Shown: positions 1-11,122 of the stretch, piece after piece
How positions within the stretch are numbered: position 1 is the first letter of the stretch
Layout of the letters: each line of letters starts with the position of its first letter
DNA from: Leishmania martiniquensis
Taxonomy: Eukaryota; Euglenozoa; Kinetoplastea; Trypanosomatida; Trypanosomatidae
DNA length: 64,000 bases
NCBI RefSeq assembly: GCF_017916325.1
Contig: NC_090145.1
Span: forward strand, 67,001 to 131,000
Direction of reading: 5' to 3'
Notes under the pieces: generated by a model
Told to the model about the DNA's origin: nothing
The model's input: the letters and a program-made list of their open reading frames with translations, nothing else
Database searches by the model: none
Position numbers and translations under genes: made by a program

Positions 1-1
1 C

Positions 2-679
2 CAGATCCTGTACCCGCTCCCAAGCCGTGATGTCCGCATCAAGGCCATCCAGCAGCTGTACGATCAGTGCATCATCTTGAAGCGGGATCAGGTGGTGGTG
101 TACTGCGCGGATCGCGCAACCGCAGAGGATGTGGTGAGGGAACTGATCAAGGGGCTTTCCGCCCCGTCGTCGTTGGTGCGGTGTGTGCATGGCGGTCTGC
201 ATTCTCACAAGCGGGGCCAAGTCCTCAAGGCCTTCCAGCAAGGGGACATACGCATTTTGGTAGCCACAGATGTGGTGACGAAACAGCTTCGTGTCGAGGA
301 GCCGGTGCACGTCATCCATTACGACCTGCCTGACGCCACGGGGGTTTACATGCAGCGGGTGAACCAGGCGGGGCGCTCCGGTTGCCAAGGGACTTCGCAC
401 GCCTTCCTCACCCGAGGCGATGCTCGCGCTCTCAATATCGCCAGGCTCGTCGAGAAGGAGACAGGTCACGCACTGAGCGACGACATTCGCAAGATGATCG
501 CTGAGATGGAGGCCGAAGGTGGCAAGGACACTTGGGCATCCCCGGTGGGGCGCGGCCGGCACCAGGCTGCCTCGAATACAAAATGGCGCGTGCGCGGGCA
601 GTGGAAGACACGGCAGCCAGCGGAGTCCTGTGATCGCGCGTCGGAGTTGGGCAAGAGGCCTGTGGGCTTGGCAAGATGA
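2..679 (+). CDS. DEAD-box ATP-dependent RNA helicase, C-terminal part (5' end outside window)
   Basis: The frame is open from base 2 and ends at TGA 677-679, so only about 225 C-terminal residues are visible. They form a RecA2-type helicase domain: a VVVYC strand (motif IV region), the CVHGGLHSHKR segment, motif V as ILVATDVVTKQLRVEEP, the HVIHYDLPD strand, and motif VI as YMQRVNQAGRSG. DEAD-box proteins normally have ATD..ARGLD in motif V and HRIGRTGR in motif VI. Here the RG.D of motif V and the first arginine finger of motif VI are replaced, so the protein is divergent and ATP hydrolysis is uncertain. A basic, low-complexity tail of about 60 residues follows. The family unwinds RNA or remodels RNP; the substrate cannot be told from this fragment. 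Confidence 0.8.
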   Translation, partial: QILYPLPSRDVRIKAIQQLYDQCIILKRDQVVVYCADRATAEDVVRELIKGLSAPSSLVRCVHGGLHSHKRGQVLKAFQQGDIRILVATDVVTKQLRVEEPVHVIHYDLPDATGVYMQRVNQAGRSGCQGTSHAFLTRGDARALNIARLVEKETGHALSDDIRKMIAEMEAEGGKDTWASPVGRGRHQAASNTKWRVRGQWKTRQPAESCDRASELGKRPVGLAR

Positions 680-3600
680 GGTGACCAGAAGGGTATCGCT
701 GCCGCTCATGACGTGGTGGCCCTTGCCCGCCAGAGATAACGTGGAAAAGGGTGCACGAGCGGAGAACTTTGACACACAAACAGACACACGCGCACACCCT
801 CGTCCTCTTTCTCCTCGAGGAAGCGCAGTTCAATACAGGGACTGTAGGAAGAGAGGAAAGCGACGGGGTCGACGGATGGGCCCGGCGTCCACGTAGGTAG
901 AAGAGGCTGATGCAGGTGTGCTGCCGGTGCTGCGACTGCTGCGATAAGGCTCGTGCTCTGTGCTCCCCTCGACACCCCAGCACGTCTAGGGGCTGCTGTG
1001 CTGGTGGACGTTATGGTCGACTGCTTTTCTTTTTTGTTTGATGGATAAACGCTTCACGGACCACCGACGATCGTGGTCGATCACGTGCTTAGAGGACTCC
1101 ACACGAGCGTTTCTCTACTCTCACCATCGACTCTTACTGGGAACGGTGGAGGAGAGAGGCCTCAGAGAGGGATCGCGCCTTTGCCTGGCCGAGAGTTGCT
1201 GTTCCTGTCGAACGGGGCTAAGCACATGGCCTCGGCGCGCCCACGCTGAAGTTCTGGGTCTAGCGCATTCTTTACGAGCAGTGGGGCGCCTTGTGCGTGT
1301 GCACCTCGGTGTCATTCTTCTTCTCGTAGCGGCGTTTCGATCAGCGTACTCGCGCACTGCATGCTCACCACGCTCTCAGCTTTCCGTCCCTGACTTGCCC
1401 AACTCTTTCCTGCGCTGCGCTGCATGCGTTGGGGTGGGTCGTTTCCGCTCCAGCACCGTCACATCATCTTCCACTCTCACACACACCACCACACACGCAT
1501 AAAAAAGCGACGAAGGGAAAGACGGGAAAAGGCAACTGAAAAAAAAAGAAACGGAGCAACGACAAGAAAGAAAAGTTGAACGTAACACCTCATAATAACA
1601 GACAAGAAAACGCGTGTTGCGTCTCTCTCCGGCTCCTCTCACCCTCTGCTCTTCGTTCCGTTTTTCTTTCCCGTCATTTTTTTCTTTTCAGCCCATCTGT
1701 TCCTTGCCCGTATCCCACCCACCACCAGCCCCTCTGCAACCCCCCCAAGACGCCAAGGACTCTCACGACACGCCTCCGCATCAACTTAACACCACTCATA
1801 TGCAGGAGAGATACAGGACTTAGAGGCGCACTACTGCAGTACACATCCTCCCACACTCTGCTGCCTCGAAGCAGCTCCAGCAGCTTACATACAGCGTCAC
1901 CAACCGCCACAACCGAAGCGAAAAAAAAGAAAGCGCATAGCCAAACAGCGCGTATTGAGGGAAGAGGAAGCAGTGCGTATTGCACGGACAGACAGAGCCG
2001 TAGCACCCATCGACGCGTTACCCGCTCCTCCACATCCCCTTTCCCCGAGCCCGCTGCCTGTCCGTGTTCGCTGTCGTAATTTTCTTTCATCTTCTCCATT
2101 TTTGTATTTTTCACTTTAGTGCGTCGCTGTCTCCCGTCGACAGAATCGCCTTGAGGCCTGTTTGTCTGTCTGTGTGCCTGCCTGCCTGTGTGTGTGTGCG
2201 TGTGAAGCTCTCTCCTTTTTTTTGCGCCCATTTATCTCGCTCCCGCCCTTTTCCTCTTTTCCCACTCGTGCTTCACCCTTTAACGAGTAAACCGTAGCTT
2301 CTACACAGGACCGCGTCTCGGGGCGCCTGCTGACCGCCAAAGCTTTTTCTCTACCCCCCTCTCATCGTATGATTGACGCCGACGGAATCCAAGAAGGACT
2401 TTGCAAGCCGATCGGCGCAGACACACACAAAAAAGAAAAGTGGGGCCAGGTGACAGCGTTGACGAGGCCGGGAGGACACGCGCCCTCAGCCTCAGAATCC
2501 ATAGATAGAGGAAGGGGTAACGGCAATCACTTTGGACTTGCGGAGGAAACGACATCATCGTCATTGCAGACGACAGGGCAAGAGGAAATAAAGGAAGCCT
2601 CGCACTGAACCGTCTCCGTTCCTCTCTCCTTCCTTACCACCGAGCCCGTTTTTTTTTCTTTGGGCACCTCCGTCGTTTTCTGTGCATTGTGCTCTTCTTC
2701 CCCCCCTTCCGTTGTGGTGGTGGTGCTCTCGGTCACACAAAAGTTGCCATCACCCTTCTCTGTCTCTCGCGACAACTTCACCCCTTTGCGGTCTCGTGCC
2801 CCGCCTGTCCGCCCTTTTTCCTCCCCCCTCCCCTCCCTTCTCTTCTGAGCTCACCTTCTCCCCCTCTTTCCTCTTTCGAAACGTTTGCATTAGACGCCTC
2901 TATTCATCCGCAGCCGCAGCCGCCCGTGAAATTTGAGCGTTTTTATTTTAATTTTTTTGTTTCCATACACTTTTCTTTGTGTAAGGAAAACACATCAGCG
3001 GTTTAGGCGCTCTTTTCTCTGCTCCTTTTTTGTGGCTTCTGCTGTTCGTCCCCTCATTCCCTCTCCGTCTTTTTTTCTTGTTTCGGCGCAGCTGCCTTTC
3101 ACTTTTCTTTTCGTTGTTTCTCACTTCCCTTCTTCGCCCAAGCCTACACCTCCCCTATTCCTCCTACGCCTCCTCTCTCGGAACAGTGGTGGCGCTTCCG
3201 TCAACAGAGAGGGATTTCCGAAAAAAAAGGAGAGACCTGCGAGGGATCGAGACGGACACACACGCTTCGGCGCGGGAGAGAAGGTAAAGGGAGCGGACGC
3301 CTCTGAATTGAACGACCGCAGCGGGGGAAGCACACGCCCGAAGAAGAGGAAAGAGAAGCTGGCGAATTCGCTTGGGCGAGACCCCACCCTCACCCCGCCG
3401 CCCTCCCTTTCTTTCACAAAGAAAAAAAAGGAGGAGAGAGGGCGAAGGCACACGCATCTATCTGGGATCGCACGCGTCCCGCCGGCGCCGCGCCGAATAG
3501 TATTATTCCTCGAGTGCGTGTTGTGCATTTTTTTCTTCTTCATCTTGCGCTGATACACACGCGTCTCTTCTTACACGCTTTCTTGGGCTTCTTTTTTCTT

Positions 3601-4010
3601 TGGCTGTGGCGTGGGTTGGGCTGTACTGCGTGGAACTTTGCCCTCGCCTTTTTCTTCTTCAGCTTCGGTGTAGCTTGGGCCCCGCGCGTGTGTGCTTGTG
3701 CCTTGCTGTCCATTGCTGTTGCAAATACTCCTCCGTCCCGTTGCACCGGTTCGCCTTTCCCAGACGCCTCACCTCTCCAGCCCCGGCCATATTTTTCTTG
3801 ACGAGCGTCTCGTGCGGTTGCGGTGCCTTTCAGTTTTGTCTTATCGTCTCGGTTACACTGCACGTACTCGTCGCACGCCTCTCTCTCTCCCTCTATTTCT
3901 AAGTGTGTGCGTGGAACACACAGCGACCATTCAGTGGCGGGGCTTCACGGTGCACAGCATTGCCGCTGCAAAACGCGAGCGCTGCGCGCTCTAGCGGAGA
4001 AGGCGGCGGA
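680..4010. other. Long spacer between helicase and proline-rich gene, no gene recognised
   Basis: About 3.3 kb of CT-rich and A-rich low-complexity sequence with short GT/CA runs. Reading frames here translate to Ser/Pro/Leu/Phe-rich or Arg-rich nonsense typical of polypyrimidine DNA, on both strands. It should hold the 3' UTR of the helicase and the trans-splicing signals of the next gene. A CTGT/CTGC/TG microsatellite lies at about 2162-2202. Confidence 0.6.
3902..3903 (+). promoter_or_regulatory. Probable spliced-leader acceptor AG for the proline-rich gene
   Basis: An AG immediately follows the CT tract at about 3878-3900 and lies 107 bases before the ATG at 4011. This is the expected trans-splicing arrangement in trypanosomatids. 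Inferred from sequence only. Confidence 0.5.
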
Positions 4011-5084
4011 ATGAGCAGCTTGAACATGCGCGGCATGAAGTACACCAATGGCGTGGTATCGGGCCCCTTCACTAGCGACGACGTCATATCCACAAGCGCT
4101 GATTCCACGCAAATCCACGACCCCGCCTCCGCAGCGCTCGGCCCGCACGCCACCTTGTTCCACGCGCTGGCTGCGGTGGGGGAGGGGGAGGAGGAGGGCG
4201 AAGACGGGGAGAACAGCAACGACGTGCTTTTGCGTCTGCTGAACGAAGTCAGGGCTGTCGAAAGTGACGGCGATGACGACGCAGTCGAGGTAATAGACAA
4301 GGGCTCCGACGAGAACGCTGCTGGCGTGCTCGCTCTCCGCCACGCCGAAGAGCCTGCAAAAGTGTACATGCCACCCTACGCTGGGGCCCACCGCGGCGGT
4401 GCAGCCATGATTGTCGGCGGCTTCACGGTCGAGGGTAACGCCTCGTACTTGCCTGCCGCCAGCCTTCCCCCTCCACCGCCGCCGCCGGCGTATAGCACTC
4501 CAGGTATGGCTCCGCGCAGTCCCTACGCGAGCTGTTACTCGGGTATTCCGCACCTTTCCGTGACTCCCGGCCCGAAGCCGCCGCCGCCGTCGTTCGCGGA
4601 AGCCATGGCGACGGCGCACGGTACCCCTGCCTCTCTGGTCGGTCTTGCGGTACCGTCACAGGACTGTCCTCCAGTGCTCGCCAACTACGTACCACCTATG
4701 CCAGCAGCACCACAGGAAACCGTGCTGCTGCGCAACAGCAACGGCGTCTTTTTGCTTCAGCCCATCTCCAAGCCGACACCGCCGTACACCCCACCGGCTG
4801 GCAGCACGTCTCCCCCGGTATCTCCACTGCCGCGTTACTCGCTGCCGCCAGCCGCAGCGTCCACACTGAACACGTCTGCCGCCAACTTTTTGGGCAAGTC
4901 CGTTGCGCAGGCAGGTACGCGAGCTTCCAGCGTCACGGAGCACCCGCATTACGTGCCGTTTGGACCTGCCGGAGGCAGCCCGTTCTTAGGCACCGCGGTC
5001 CCCTACGCGCATGGCATAGGCTCAGTGCGCGGAACCCCCTCAATGCCGATTGCTCCGCCGCCGTACGTGGGTGGAGCACCTTGA
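4011..5084 (+). CDS. Proline-rich low-complexity protein, unknown function
   Basis: 357 residues beginning at ATG 4011; the frame is open further upstream but has no earlier ATG, and a good splice acceptor lies at 3902-3903. The N-terminal third is mixed and contains an acidic patch (GEGEEEGEDGEN). The rest is dominated by Pro, Ala, Ser, Gly and Tyr, with PPPPPPP, PPYxP and PPP-type motifs that could serve as ligands for SH3-, WW- or profilin-like partners. No signal peptide, membrane segment or recognised domain is visible. Coding status rests on the long GC-rich frame with a well-placed start. I do not recognise the protein; it is probably disordered. Confidence 0.7.
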   Translation: MSSLNMRGMKYTNGVVSGPFTSDDVISTSADSTQIHDPASAALGPHATLFHALAAVGEGEEEGEDGENSNDVLLRLLNEVRAVESDGDDDAVEVIDKGSDENAAGVLALRHAEEPAKVYMPPYAGAHRGGAAMIVGGFTVEGNASYLPAASLPPPPPPPAYSTPGMAPRSPYASCYSGIPHLSVTPGPKPPPPSFAEAMATAHGTPASLVGLAVPSQDCPPVLANYVPPMPAAPQETVLLRNSNGVFLLQPISKPTPPYTPPAGSTSPPVSPLPRYSLPPAAASTLNTSAANFLGKSVAQAGTRASSVTEHPHYVPFGPAGGSPFLGTAVPYAHGIGSVRGTPSMPIAPPPYVGGAP

Positions 5085-8000
5085 CAACTAGCTGGGCGCG
5101 GAGCGAACCAGCAGAGTGATGAGGGGAAGACACATCGTGCGCGTGACAGCTTCCTCACCGCTGAGACGTGAAGCGGTGATGCGTGCTAAGGAGTATGTAC
5201 TATGCAGATGAGGTCTGCATGCACACCGCCCGCAGCCACCCACCCACGCACCCAAGCTTACACTCAACAGCTCGCCAACACACACGCGCATGGGTACGCA
5301 CTTCCTTCGAGAGGTGTCGGCTGCCTGTTGCCCCCCTTTTTTCCTCGTTTCGTTGGGCTTTATCACAGTGGCGTTCTGTTGAGACGGTGCTAAGCTCCGA
5401 TCGGTCGCCCGTCCGTCTTCTCTCATTGTCGCTGCTTTTTTTAATGTGCTCTTTCTGTTTCGTCTCCAACCTAACCGTCTCTCCGCCGCGTCTGCTCTGC
5501 ACATATATTTTGTGTGTGCCCTTTTTCTTTTCCAGTCTGTAGGTGTGGCGGCGACGGACTCCTAAGCTGAGCATCCCAACACCTGTCGATACGTTTGTGT
5601 GTTCGTGTGCTCTCTCCTCCCCTTCTCTCTTTTTTCTCCCTTTCTGTTGATTTTTGGAGAGTATAAAAGGGCAATCCACACACGCACACGCACACGACAC
5701 CGCCTCGCTTGCTCAATTCGCGCTCCAGAGGACGCGGGCGAATACTAGCGAAGTCAGGAAGAAGAGAAAGTCACTCTAAAGAAAAGCGAATGGATAGAGC
5801 ACGGGCGCTGCGCAACCTCCGTGGGACGCATACATGCCCCCCCCACACACACACAGAGACACATGAACGTACCAGCCACTCGAAGGCACCTCGGCAGGCT
5901 GCCGCTCGCCTGAACTCTTCATTGTTTTTCCTCTATGTGGCTCCTCCGCCCTTTTTTGTGTGCGTGCCTGTGGTTTTTGCCCTCTTCCTGTTCACGTGCG
6001 CTTGCGGCTATGCGCGCATCACTTCCCGTCATCTCTGCGGTCGTCTCTCTCTCTCAGCTACAGGGCGCCACAGGGGCCCATGTATGTATAACATCGTGTG
6101 TGGCTGTGCGCGCGCTGGCTTGGGCCCTCTCTTTTTCGCTTCTCTGCTCATGTGCGCTGGCCGCCCACTCCGTGCGTTACTGTTCTCTTCTATTTTCAGC
6201 TGCCATAATCCTTAGATCCTCTTTCTTTCTTGCGTGTGTGCGCACGGACGGCAGTATGAGCGTGCGCTCGGTGGAGTAGGTTGTGTGTGCGTGTGTGTGT
6301 GTGTGTGTGAAAGTGGAGTGACGGACGAATGGAGGGAGGTGATGGGTATGAGCGAAAGAAACATAAAACGGTGACGATAAGGGTCCAAAAGAGGTTTTCA
6401 CGAGCTGTGCACTGACTACTCTGCGCCACGTGTGCACGTGTTTGCCCCTCTCTGCCGGGGAGCATCACGGCGTGGAACAGTCGCGACGTGGATGGTGAGT
6501 ACAGGGAAGCACATCGACGAACAGAATGGCGCCCACGCGAGGCACTCACACTCGCGCACGCTGCGCCGTCATTCCGCTGCCGCTTACTGCAATGCCAGCT
6601 CTTCTCGTGTGAGCGCCTATGCTTGTGTGTAGCGGCTGGCGCTGGGTCGTGGGTACCCTGACCTCTTCGTCGCTGATTCGATTTCTGTCCCCAGCATGAG
6701 ACACGGGCTGGCCCGCCGAGCCCGATCGGCACTCTGCCGAATGGGGAGGCGCGCTTCCTATTTGGCCACCTTTCCCCCCCCACCCTGACATTGGCCTTTT
6801 CCTTTGTCGCCCTGTAATTCATGGCGAGTGTATGTGCGTGTGTGCGCGCGCCTGACCTGTGCGGTCAAGGCCGGGCGCACGGGGGGGGCGGAGGATAATA
6901 TGACTCCCTCTGAGTGTGCCTGCCTCCCTCCTGCGTTGGCCCTTTTTTTCTTTTCCATGAGCGGCATTAAACGAATCTCTGTTTGATTTTCAGCGTTTTT
7001 CTTTTTTCTCTTGCGCATTTGTTTGTTGCCTTCTGATTTCGTGGAAGGCGAAGGGGCGAGACTGTGTCTGTGTGAGGGCATCTGTTGCTCCAGGCGTGGT
7101 TGTGCGTTCATCTTCGCTTTGTGTCGATGGCGAGGGCGACATGGAGGTGCGAGTCTTTTTGTGAACGTAAGAGTCGACACGCAGTTGCAGCCCCTTTGGT
7201 TTTTTTTCTTTGCTTGCTTTTCTCATACCTCGACTTCCCACCCAAACAGCTCTCTGTGACTCCCTCGTCTTCCTCTTGGGGCCCGCGCTCGTGAGTTCGC
7301 CGTGCTCTAAGTCTGCCTACCATCGCTGTTTCGAATCCTCTACGCTCTGTTATATTTCGTTCCGTTTTGGAAGTCTCGCACGAATCCCCAGAAAAAAACT
7401 GAAGGTGAAGCGAGAAAAAAAATTGGCACGCAGCGCACCCCAGACATTCGCCGAGGCTGCGCAACAGTAAAAAAAAAGCTGCCTTCCTACGCACAGGGAC
7501 CAAAGGACAACGGCCTTGCCCCGCTATGGAAGGGCTTGTATGGCATCCGCCGCTTCAGGTTGGCTTCACCTCCTCCCCCCCGCTACGCTGGGGGCAGAGG
7601 GTGGTGTGGAGGTGGTTGTGGCGGACAGACACGGTTGTGAGGAGAGAGAGCCACTCGATAGCAAGGGTGTAGGTACTGCGCACCACCGTGTGCACGATAG
7701 CTGCAGACGGCGTTGGCTGCGTCGGCCATACCTTTTGTTTCTCTTCGCTGTTGCGTTGCCGGTGCAAGGGGCTCATGCGCTGCGGTTCCCCCGTCTGCCC
7801 TTTTCCACCTGCGCAAGGCACTGCTGCGCGTTGCTCCATTGGACTCTTCTATCTATCACCTTCTCCCTTCTCTGCCCCTTCCTCTCTCTCCCCCTCAACC
7901 TTGCTTTTACGCACCTCGCCGGCTCCCTCTCTCCCTCTCGCACGTGCAACCCACCTCTCACCCCTACACACACTTCAACACACACACACACACACGCTCA

Positions 8001-9043
8001 GAGCAGCGGTACACAGCCAATACGCAAACACACGTAAGATCACCACATCCACAAGGAAAGACGGAGAAAAAAATCGCTCTCTTCAAGTCGGTGTGTGCGT
8101 TTCTGACTCTCTCTAGTACTCTCCCAATTTTTTTATTGAGGTTACCGTCTCTGTACGCCCCCCTCCCCACCCCTTTACACACACAGAACTGGACTGATCA
8201 GCCCATCGACCGACGAAACCGCGCACTTCCACAGCGCCACGCTGCTGTGCCTCCCTTTTTGTGCGCGCTTCTCTTTTTTCAAAACTCGCACGCATCACTC
8301 CCTTTCTTCATTTATTATTGCTGGACCCTCTCCGCGTATCCACAACAGCAGAGTCAGGGTGAATCGTCTCTCTCTCTATCCCGTCCTCGTGAAGCATTGC
8401 TACTACGCTGCCCGTGAGTGCGTGTGTGTGCGCGGTCCTTTGACAACCCATTTTTTCGTTATATTTCTTTTCATCTCGCGATTGCCTATCCGCACGCTCC
8501 GTGAACGCGACCCCTTCACCACCTCACCTCCCCCTCCGGCTTCCCTCCTACGCCTCCTCTTTCTGCTAGTTTCTCACCCCCGTCACAGACGTCTTCACAT
8601 ACCCGCCGAGACTCTGCACGTCCTCTTCTCCTCCACCTGCTCGTCGTTGGACAAAGCAAGGCGGAAGAGGGAAACAAAAAGGGCGACCGTCGTACCGCCG
8701 TGTCTTCGCCTACCGACCCGCTGTTTCCGTCGCCTCGACACGCACGCACGTGTACCTCTGCGCGTATGAGAGGGAACGCTGTCGCTGCCGTGAACGCTCG
8801 GCCTTTCGTAGAATTGGACAAGGAAAACGCCAAGTCATACACGCAGCAAGAAAAAAAAATAAGGTGACATTAGCGCAGAGTGACAAAGCTTTGCCACCAT
8901 TGTGGCCTCACGGAAACGAGGCTCACCGGCTTAGCTGAGGAGGCGGGAAAAAAAAAGCCGTGACGAAAGCACCAGCAGCAGCAGGACGGCGTCCACCACT
9001 CAACATTCTGCCTGACACACGTAACCGCTTGACGGCGACGATC
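5085..9043. other. 4 kb spacer, no gene recognised
   Basis: No convincing coding frame is seen. The sequence alternates CT-rich, T-rich and CA/GT-rich stretches, including a TG tract at about 6282-6309 and CA runs near 7976-7995. CT-rich DNA at about 8460-8650 followed by AG 8655-8656 is a candidate splice acceptor for the gene at 9044. It is long enough to hide a small or noncoding RNA gene that I cannot recognise. Confidence 0.55.
6282..6309. repeat. TG dinucleotide microsatellite
   Basis: A near-continuous run of TG units with one C interruption, in the spacer downstream of the proline-rich gene. Such GT tracts are common in Leishmania untranslated regions. Confidence 0.8.
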
Positions 9044-11122
9044 ATGGACTCGCATAAGCGTCAGGTATCTCCGCTAATAGCGCCATCATCGGTGCACTCG
9101 CGTACCTACTCGAAGACAACCGTCACCAGCGCCAATGTTGTGAGCGTCAGTGATGCAACCCTGCCACTAACCCCCGCCGGTACCAGCACAACTGAGCGCC
9201 ACTTCCTTCATGGAACACACACACCCCGTCGCCGCGCATCCATCCTGGAGAGGCAGCAGCTCACCCCGCGAGGCTCTTTGCAGTGGCCGTCGACGCACCG
9301 CTCCTTCTCCAGCACCGCCGCGACGCGTGACAGCTCGCGGCATTCGCAGGTGACCGAGCGCATAAACGTTACGGGGGCGAATTTTTCTGCTCCCTTGAGC
9401 CAGCAGGTCCCTGCGCCCAGCAGTCCTTCTCACACGCCCATGTCGTCGCGTGGTGAGCACAGTGGCCACCGCTCCTCCGCTATCAGCGGTGCCGGCGATC
9501 GGCCGGGTCACAGCCTCAGTCGCTACCCGACGGCGCCGCCGCTGGTAGAGTTTGGCGACTCACCATCCTTCAGTCGGTACAGCGCCGCTCACAGCGTATG
9601 CACGACGACGCTGGGCACGCCGCGCGATGGCCCCGCCGCGGCCTCCTCCCATGGTCCTGCGGCGTCTCCGTCTGTGACTATGGACGACAGCAATGCTATG
9701 ATCTCGAGCCCTCCCCCTTTGTATGACTTTGAGGCGGAGGCGCACCAGCTAACGCGCGAGCAGCTCGAGGAGCGAGTGGAGCAGATGCGGGCGACCAATG
9801 TGGTGCTACGAACCTCGGTGCTTCGACTGCGTGAGTCCCTGGCGACTCTACAGGAGGGCATGCGCGCGAACTACGTTGACCTCGAGCGGCGGCAGGAGAA
9901 CATTGCGAACGTGCTACTGCGGCGCCTGGAATCGACGAAGCGCCGTCGCAGCAAGCTGGTTGCCCACCTACGTGCCGTGGAGGCTGAGAAAGCCGCTCAG
10001 GAGAAGAAGCTGCGCAACATCACGCACAGCATCGACGACCTGTCGAAGCATCTGAAGCAGGAGGAGCAAGAAATCGCGAACCGTCTTCAGCACCGTTTGG
10101 AGCGGCTGCACGCTCAGCGAGAGCAGCTCGACCATGCCCTGGAGGAGCAGACGAGTTCGTTACAGCAGCTGGAGCAGCTCGTGCAGGAGGTGGAGGAGAT
10201 GGACCATAGCGACGCCACACCGGCAAGCGTCAGCTGCCCGGGCACTCACATCCCAACAGCGACGCCCGTGCTCCCCGCCTCCCTTGCGAGCGGCTTCATA
10301 GCGGCTACCAGCAGCATTCTGGCCCCGGTGCACGAGCGGAGCAGCAGCCGCGTGAGTGTGGCGAGCTCCACCACGGCGGAGGTTGCCTACGACCCTACTG
10401 CAATGATCCGCTACTTGGAGGAGGAGATTGTGGCAGCGGAGGGCCTGCGCGCGGAGGCACTGTCCAAGGCAGAGAAATACGTTGCCACGCGCGAGCGGCT
10501 TGAGCGGCGACTGGAGCGTGAGAAAGAGCAGCGGGCCGAGCAGCATTCTCGCACCCAGGAACTTCGTCAGCAGCTGCAGAATGCGAGCACGGCTGTGAAT
10601 GAAAGGGAGACGGCGTATGCGCTCGCAATAGAAAGGGAAGTTGAGCGGCACCTAAACAGTTCGCGCTTCGGCGGCGATCTCATCTCAAGCGCCAGTAGCA
10701 CGTGCGCCACCCCCCAGCTGCGCACCTTGAGCTCAATGGCTAGCCGAGGCAACTCCACGTCGCCTGGTGCCAGTCGGCCGTGGCCCGGGTCTGCTGTGCA
10801 GGACCTCGACGGCCGCCAGCACGAATCGTTTATGTTGCCGAGCAGCAACGCTTGCGGGGGTATGAGGGCCTGTTCCTCACTAGGGGATGCTGCAGCAGCA
10901 GCCGTGCCTGCGCTGGAGGCACCAGCCTCTCTGTCCTCTTTCGTCCCATTGAACACGCCAGCTAGTCGCGATGAGACAACGGTATCCTCTGAGGGCACCC
11001 CGCACACGCGGCTGCTTGCCCAGGACACCTCTCGTATGACCGCCCCACGTCCGGTGACGTCCCCAGATAGCACACCGCGAGCCGCCTTGCCCATGTCCGC
11101 AGCAGAAGGCTCCGCGTTTTAG
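9044..11122 (+). CDS. Coiled-coil protein resembling CCDC6 (DUF2046)
   Basis: 692 residues from ATG 9044. The first ~230 residues are Ser/Thr/Pro/His-rich and probably disordered. Residues ~230-390 form a long heptad-rich coiled coil starting LTREQLEERVEQMRATN and containing repeated E-x-I-A-N-x-L-x-x-R-L units (QENIANVLLRRLES, EQEIANRLQHRLERL). These closely resemble the repeating N-x-L-x-K/R-x-x-x-L units of CCDC6-type proteins. A second coiled coil spans about 452-535 and the C-terminus is again low-complexity. No membrane segment is present. CCDC6-like proteins are scaffold or cytoskeleton-associated; the role here is not shown by the sequence. Family assignment comes from pattern recognition alone, so it is moderate. 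Confidence 0.7.
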   Translation: MDSHKRQVSPLIAPSSVHSRTYSKTTVTSANVVSVSDATLPLTPAGTSTTERHFLHGTHTPRRRASILERQQLTPRGSLQWPSTHRSFSSTAATRDSSRHSQVTERINVTGANFSAPLSQQVPAPSSPSHTPMSSRGEHSGHRSSAISGAGDRPGHSLSRYPTAPPLVEFGDSPSFSRYSAAHSVCTTTLGTPRDGPAAASSHGPAASPSVTMDDSNAMISSPPPLYDFEAEAHQLTREQLEERVEQMRATNVVLRTSVLRLRESLATLQEGMRANYVDLERRQENIANVLLRRLESTKRRRSKLVAHLRAVEAEKAAQEKKLRNITHSIDDLSKHLKQEEQEIANRLQHRLERLHAQREQLDHALEEQTSSLQQLEQLVQEVEEMDHSDATPASVSCPGTHIPTATPVLPASLASGFIAATSSILAPVHERSSSRVSVASSTTAEVAYDPTAMIRYLEEEIVAAEGLRAEALSKAEKYVATRERLERRLEREKEQRAEQHSRTQELRQQLQNASTAVNERETAYALAIEREVERHLNSSRFGGDLISSASSTCATPQLRTLSSMASRGNSTSPGASRPWPGSAVQDLDGRQHESFMLPSSNACGGMRACSSLGDAAAAAVPALEAPASLSSFVPLNTPASRDETTVSSEGTPHTRLLAQDTSRMTAPRPVTSPDSTPRAALPMSAAEGSAF

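Noticed and set aside
7325..7345. TTCGAATCC reminiscent of a tRNA T-loop
   Set aside because: No matching acceptor stem, D-arm or anticodon arm could be placed around it.
7713..8417. 234-residue + strand frame in the long spacer
   Set aside because: Made of CT-rich and CA-repeat sequence (Thr-His runs, Ser/Leu/Pro), with no domain and no fitting composition for a coding region.
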